A DNA stretch of 64,000 nt from the NCBI GenBank assembly GCA_902765005.1, contig CACWYB010000011.1:1-64000 (forward strand), read 5' to 3'. The DNA comes from an uncultured Eubacteriales bacterium (GTDB lineage: Bacteria; Bacillota; Clostridia; Christensenellales; CAG-138). Of the stretch, positions 60,587 through 64,000 are shown piece after piece (the stretch's first letter is position 1; each line of letters starts with the position of its first letter). The position numbers and the translations under genes were made by a program. The notes beneath the pieces were generated by a model. That model was not told the DNA's origin, ran no database searches, and worked only from the letters and a program-made list of their open reading frames with translations.

Positions 60587-62002
60587 ATGAAAAAGTTCGT
60601 CAAAATCGTTTCTCTCCTGCTGGCGCTCGTCATGTGTGTGGGCCTCGCGGCCTGCGCGGATGCCGGCACGGCGAGTACCGGTGAAGCGAAGGAAGACAAA
60701 ACCGCTTCTTCCGCGAAGGAAGGCTCCGGCACCGGCCGTGATGTGGGTCTTGAGCAGCCCGAAGCAGCCAAGGATCTGGAAGGCACATTTGAAGTGGGCG
60801 TGGTCTGCGCCCTGTCCAGCACCCATGCGGCCACCAACGGCTGGCTGATGGCGAGTCTTGAAGCCACCCAGGCCTATGTGAACGGCAACGGCGGCATTGA
60901 CGGCAAGAAGCTGATCTACACGCTGTACGATCCCGAGAGCGATGCTTCCACGCTGAAGCAGCGTCTCACCGACATCAAGAACAGCGGCGCGGTCTTTGCC
61001 GTTGCCGGCGTCAACGATGCCCTGGCGCCCGCCGCGGCGCAGTGGGCGGCTGAGAACGAGTATCCCGTGTTCGTCACGTCCAACACGTCCACCCAGAACA
61101 CCCTGGGCAACTACTCCGACTACGCCTTCATGATGGGCAAGAACGCCTGGGGCTTCGGCAAGATCTTGGCGCTCCATTGCGTGGGTCAGGAAGGCAAGAA
61201 GAACTTCGTGTTCGTGGGCACCGACGGCGCGGCCACCATCGACGCCGAGAACTTCCTGCTCTATGAGGGCAAGAAGATCGATCCCGAGTTCGAGATTCTG
61301 GGCAGCTTTCGCATCAACTTCAACGACACCGAGTTCTCCAACATCATCGCGGCCGCCACGGCTCTGAATCCTCAGATGGTGCTGCAGCAGGGCGGCGGCC
61401 CCAACTTCGTGTCCTTCTGCCAGCAGGCTTCTCTGTTCGGCCTGTTTGACTTCTGCGATGTGTACAACGACCTGGTGACCGACGCGTCCACCAACCAGCC
61501 CCTCATCGAGGGCGATGAGTTCCCCTACGGCAAGACCCATGGTATCACCACCCTGCCTTTCTGGGATATCAAGAACATGGACGAGGATCTGCAGTACTTC
61601 TACAAGCTCTGGTCCGAGACCAAGATTGCCACGGATAACGGCTATCTGGTGTCCGAGCACGCCCTCAACTACTACAACATCATGAAGTGCATGCTGATGG
61701 CTGTGGATGACTGCGTGAAGAACGGCCAGGATTACACCGATCCCAAGCTGCTCAGTGCGGCTATCTCTCGGGTGAAGTGGACTGATTACAACGGCGACCA
61801 CTATTTCCGCACCGGCATCGACAACCAGTTTGCCAGCAACCTGTACTACGGCACCTCCGCTAAGAGCGACGAGTACCCCGGCGTGGCCATCTGCGGCGAC
61901 GATTGGGAGACCTACACCAGCGAGCAGTTCCTGCCCAGCGCCGAAGAAATGGCGGCCTGGGGTGCCGAGCATGGCTACGATGTGAGCCGCTTTGCCAACT
62001 AA
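60587..62002 (+). CDS. ABC transporter substrate-binding lipoprotein (branched-chain amino acid type)
   Basis: A 471-residue lipoprotein with lipobox VGLAAC (Cys23), a low-complexity linker rich in Ala, Ser, Glu and Lys, and a type-I periplasmic-binding fold (Peripla_BP_6): VGVVCALSSTHAATNGWLMA, then YVNGNGGIDGKKLIYTLYDP and ESDASTLKQRLTDIKNSGAV. This family, first known for leucine/isoleucine/valine, also binds aromatic acids, amides and urea. Given the lyase and amidohydrolase upstream, a carboxylate other than an ordinary amino acid is plausible. AAAAAGGAGG precedes the ATG. A strong hairpin after the stop may stabilise its mRNA. Confidence 0.9.
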   Translation: MKKFVKIVSLLLALVMCVGLAACADAGTASTGEAKEDKTASSAKEGSGTGRDVGLEQPEAAKDLEGTFEVGVVCALSSTHAATNGWLMASLEATQAYVNGNGGIDGKKLIYTLYDPESDASTLKQRLTDIKNSGAVFAVAGVNDALAPAAAQWAAENEYPVFVTSNTSTQNTLGNYSDYAFMMGKNAWGFGKILALHCVGQEGKKNFVFVGTDGAATIDAENFLLYEGKKIDPEFEILGSFRINFNDTEFSNIIAAATALNPQMVLQQGGGPNFVSFCQQASLFGLFDFCDVYNDLVTDASTNQPLIEGDEFPYGKTHGITTLPFWDIKNMDEDLQYFYKLWSETKIATDNGYLVSEHALNYYNIMKCMLMAVDDCVKNGQDYTDPKLLSAAISRVKWTDYNGDHYFRTGIDNQFASNLYYGTSAKSDEYPGVAICGDDWETYTSEQFLPSAEEMAAWGAEHGYDVSRFAN

Positions 62003-62022
62003 CGAATCGTAATCCACAACTT

Positions 62023-62050
62023 GCCGACCTGCGGGAAACCGCAGGTCGGC
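62023..62050 (+). promoter_or_regulatory. Stable intercistronic hairpin after the binding-protein gene
   Basis: A 12-bp perfect stem (62023-62034 with 62039-62050) is closed by a GAAA tetraloop and lacks a T tract. Such hairpins protect the 3' end of binding-protein mRNA and raise its level above that of the permeases. A second small palindrome GCGCATC/ATGCGC... lies at about 62067-62082. Confidence 0.6.
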
Positions 62051-62097
62051 CCCTATCCGACTTTTCGCGCATCAGATGCGCTTCGGGGAGAAAGAGC

Positions 62098-62976
62098 ATG
62101 AGCATTCAATCAATTCTTCTGAACCTGGTCATCGGCATGTCCGCCGGTTTGATGACCTACCTGACGGCGTCAGGCATGAGCCTCATCGTTTCCGGCATGG
62201 GCACCATGAACTATGGACAGGGCGCGTTCTACATTCTGGGCGCCTATATCTGTTATTATGCTACGGCTGCAGGCGTTCCCTTCCTGCTCTCTTTGGGGCT
62301 GGGGCTGCTGGTCCCCGGTCTGGTAGGCTCCATCGTGGAGTTCCTGCTTAGGCCCTTAAACGGTAAAGATTCCAACGGAAGCCTTTCTCTCCTGGTGACC
62401 ATGGGCTTTTCCTACATCCTTTGCGATGCCATTGTCATGGCGGTGGGATATCGGGTGCGCGCCACGCCGCTGCCCAGCTTTCTCAAGGGCGCGGTGACCA
62501 TCCCCGGCGCGGCCATATCCTTCCCCAAATACTATTTCTTCACCATCGCCTTCTCTTTGGCCATCGGCGCTGCCCTGTGGTTCGTCTTTAACCACACCAA
62601 GATCGGCATGTACTTCAGAGCCATCATCAGCGACCGGGCCATGGTGGAAAACCTGGGCATCAATGTAAACCTTCTCTATGTGCTGATGTTCATCATCGGC
62701 ACAGGACTCGGCGGCCTTGCCGGCGCTTTGAATGCCCCCATCCAGGGCATCTCCCCCAAAGCGGGCCTGACGGTCTTTGCCAGCGTCATGCCGGCGCTGC
62801 AGATCGGCGGCATGGGCAACATCAAGGGGTGTTTGCCAGCTGCCATCGTGCTGGGCGTGATCACGGGCATCGCGGCCATCATCATTCCCACCTACTACAA
62901 CTGCGTGGCGTCCGCGGTCATGGTCGTGATCCTGTTCTTCCGGCCCAACGGGTTGTTCACCAAGAAGGAGGCCTGA
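62098..62976 (+). CDS. Branched-chain amino acid-type ABC transporter permease, LivH-like
   Basis: A 292-residue inner-membrane permease with about eight helices. The family pattern begins with GMSAGLMTYLTASGMSLIVS and TMNYGQGAFYILGAYICYYA (the conserved 'G...nfahG' region) and ends with the LivH signature ALNAPIQGISPKAGLTVFAS ... MPALQIGGMGNIKGCLPAAI. GGGGAG lies before ATG 62098. The gene is followed after one base by the LivM-type permease. Together they form the channel for the binding protein upstream. Confidence 0.93.
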   Translation: MSIQSILLNLVIGMSAGLMTYLTASGMSLIVSGMGTMNYGQGAFYILGAYICYYATAAGVPFLLSLGLGLLVPGLVGSIVEFLLRPLNGKDSNGSLSLLVTMGFSYILCDAIVMAVGYRVRATPLPSFLKGAVTIPGAAISFPKYYFFTIAFSLAIGAALWFVFNHTKIGMYFRAIISDRAMVENLGINVNLLYVLMFIIGTGLGGLAGALNAPIQGISPKAGLTVFASVMPALQIGGMGNIKGCLPAAIVLGVITGIAAIIIPTYYNCVASAVMVVILFFRPNGLFTKKEA

Positions 62977-62977
62977 C

Positions 62978-63955
62978 ATGAAAAAGATCGGTCGTGCGGG
63001 CAAAAGCGCCATCCTGGCCGCTGTCTTCCTGCTTGCTTTCGTACTCATCGGTATCTTCGGCGATGAAACGCTGATCAACATCAGCTCCCGCATCATCATC
63101 ATGGCTCTGTACGCGGAGAGCTTCAATTTGATGTTCGGGTATACCGGCATGACGAGCATCGGCCACGCCCTGTACTTTGGCTTCGGCGGATACTCCTTCA
63201 TGATCTTCATGACCAAACTCAACATGGCCATCCTGCCTGCTGCGGTTTGTTCCTGCTTGCTGGTCATTCCGGTGGCTCTGCTGCTGGGCACCGCCGCCCT
63301 GAAAAACAGCATGCTGACCTTCAGCTTTTTGACCATGGGCCTTTGCACCACGGTCCAGCTGGTCATCTATAAAACCAAGTCCATCGGCGGGACCGTGGGT
63401 ATCACCCACTACTTCCTGCCCACCTGGCTCAGCGATTACCGAACGCTGTACTTCTTCATCTTCGGCGTGGTGGCCGTGTGCATCACTATCATTTATCTCA
63501 TCTGCATCTCTCCCTACGCCCAGATGCTTCAGGGCGTTCGTGAAAACGACCAGCGGCTCACCTTCCTGGGGGTCAACGTGACTAAGATGCGGGTCAGCGC
63601 CTTCGTCATCGCCGCACTGTTCGCCAACGTGGCGGGCATCCTGTACGCCTTCCGGAACGCAGGCGTTTACACTACCTCCCTGGACGGCAACATCTCCATG
63701 CAGGCCATCATGATGGCCATCGTGGGCGGCAGTTCTTCCTTCTTCGGTCCGATACTGGGATCCATCATCATAACGGTGCTGCAGAACTTCCTGTCCCTGA
63801 AGACCATGTACTTTGAATTCGTCATCGGCATCGTGATCCTGTTGACCGCATACTTCATGCAGGGTGGCATCATGGGCCGCGAGGGTATCGTGCAAAAGGC
63901 CATCGCCTCCATTCAAAGGCGGAAAGCAGCAAAGAAGGAGGGGGACAAGCAATGA
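62978..63955 (+). CDS. Branched-chain amino acid-type ABC transporter permease, LivM-like
   Basis: A 325-residue inner-membrane permease with about nine helices, partner of the LivH-like protein. Typical blocks are ESFNLMFGYTGMTSIGHALY near the start, MLQGVRENDQRLTFLGVNVT in the loop that contacts the ATPase, and AIMMAIVGGSSSFFGPILGS near the end. Its stop TGA overlaps the start of the following ATPase gene (ATGA at 63952-63955), indicating coupled translation. Confidence 0.94.
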   Translation: MKKIGRAGKSAILAAVFLLAFVLIGIFGDETLINISSRIIIMALYAESFNLMFGYTGMTSIGHALYFGFGGYSFMIFMTKLNMAILPAAVCSCLLVIPVALLLGTAALKNSMLTFSFLTMGLCTTVQLVIYKTKSIGGTVGITHYFLPTWLSDYRTLYFFIFGVVAVCITIIYLICISPYAQMLQGVRENDQRLTFLGVNVTKMRVSAFVIAALFANVAGILYAFRNAGVYTTSLDGNISMQAIMMAIVGGSSSFFGPILGSIIITVLQNFLSLKTMYFEFVIGIVILLTAYFMQGGIMGREGIVQKAIASIQRRKAAKKEGDKQ

Positions 63956-64000
63956 GCGACGAAAGAAAGATCATCCTGGAAACCAAGAACGTCTCCCGTT
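63952..64000 (+). CDS. ABC transporter ATP-binding protein, LivG-like, 5' end only
   Basis: ATG 63952 overlaps the LivM-like stop, with AAGGAGG upstream. Only MSDERKIILETKNVSR is visible before the window ends. The start of the first beta strand (ILETKNVSR) and the operon order (binding protein, two permeases, then ATPase) identify it as the first of the usual two ATPases (LivG, then LivF outside the window). Confidence 0.8.
   Translation, partial: MSDERKIILETKNVSR

Overview
The window is GC-rich, densely coded DNA from a Gram-positive-type Clostridia (Firmicutes) bacterium, probably a gut anaerobe. The evidence is a long clostridial-type ribosomal protein L17, a SecA with the C-terminal zinc motif, a long-form HPF, many strong sigma-A-like promoters (TTGACA-17-TATAAT type), cell-wall lipoproteins with Pro/Thr linkers, and a full set of lysine-fermentation genes. 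I cannot fix the genus; an Oscillospirales or Christensenellales relative is my guess. No CRISPR array, prophage or intact insertion sequence was seen.

Layout. 0-0.6 kb: end of the rpoA-rplQ ribosomal operon. 0.6-4.1 kb: MoxR ATPase / DUF58 / membrane DUF4129-like operon. 4.1-8.4 kb (minus): secA-prfB. 8.9-11.6 kb: esterase, ATP-grasp enzyme, small HTH-like protein. 11.7-19.1 kb: HPF and a cell-envelope block (VanZ-VOC fusion, two paralogous NlpC/P60 lipoproteins, an L,D-transpeptidase, an AI-2E-type permease). 19.2-27.2 kb: HAD phosphatase, DUF2156 protein, then an alpha-galactoside block (GH13, GH36, galactokinase, nucleotidyltransferase). 27.2-36.3 kb: lysine fermentation, with the aminomutase reactivase genes kamBC, a lysine riboswitch, then kal-kce-kdd-kamA-kamD-kamE and DUF3842. 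36.3-46.1 kb: ECF S-component behind a terminator-bearing leader, a repeat-domain lipoprotein, a zinc-ribbon membrane protein with a TPM protein, a racemase, and a two-gene membrane pair with an M20 peptidase. 46.2-47.2 kb: a 6S-like RNA, dCMP deaminase and tRNA-Arg. 47.2-54.5 kb: AraC regulator and a hexuronate operon (uxuB, PfkB kinase, gnd, LarA homologue, uxaC). 54.7-58.4 kb (minus): YhcH protein, MFS transporter, remains of a peptide ABC transporter, cyclase, ketopantoate-reductase-like enzyme. 58.7-64 kb: PEP-mutase-superfamily lyase, amidohydrolase and a branched-chain-amino-acid-type ABC importer that runs off the end.

How it works together. The lysine genes encode the path from lysine via beta-lysine, 3,5-diaminohexanoate and 5-amino-3-oxohexanoate to 3-aminobutyryl-CoA and crotonyl-CoA. 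The riboswitch in front can be read as an ON switch, because its P1 helix and its terminator compete for the same bases. The hexuronate operon lacks mannonate dehydratase and KDPG aldolase. It instead pairs uxuB with a LarA homologue that keeps the nickel-pincer residues, and with gnd, suggesting a route glucuronate - fructuronate - mannonate - gluconate - 6-phosphogluconate - ribulose-5-phosphate.

Cautions. Four conserved genes (rplQ, hpf, kdd, kdgK) each lack an internal stretch of roughly 10-35 codons, three of them with a frameshift, which looks more like an assembly problem than biology. A family of about 145-bp double-hairpin intergenic elements occurs four times. Three genes appear to start as leaderless transcripts. 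All functional calls were made by reading the sequence and translations, without database searches.
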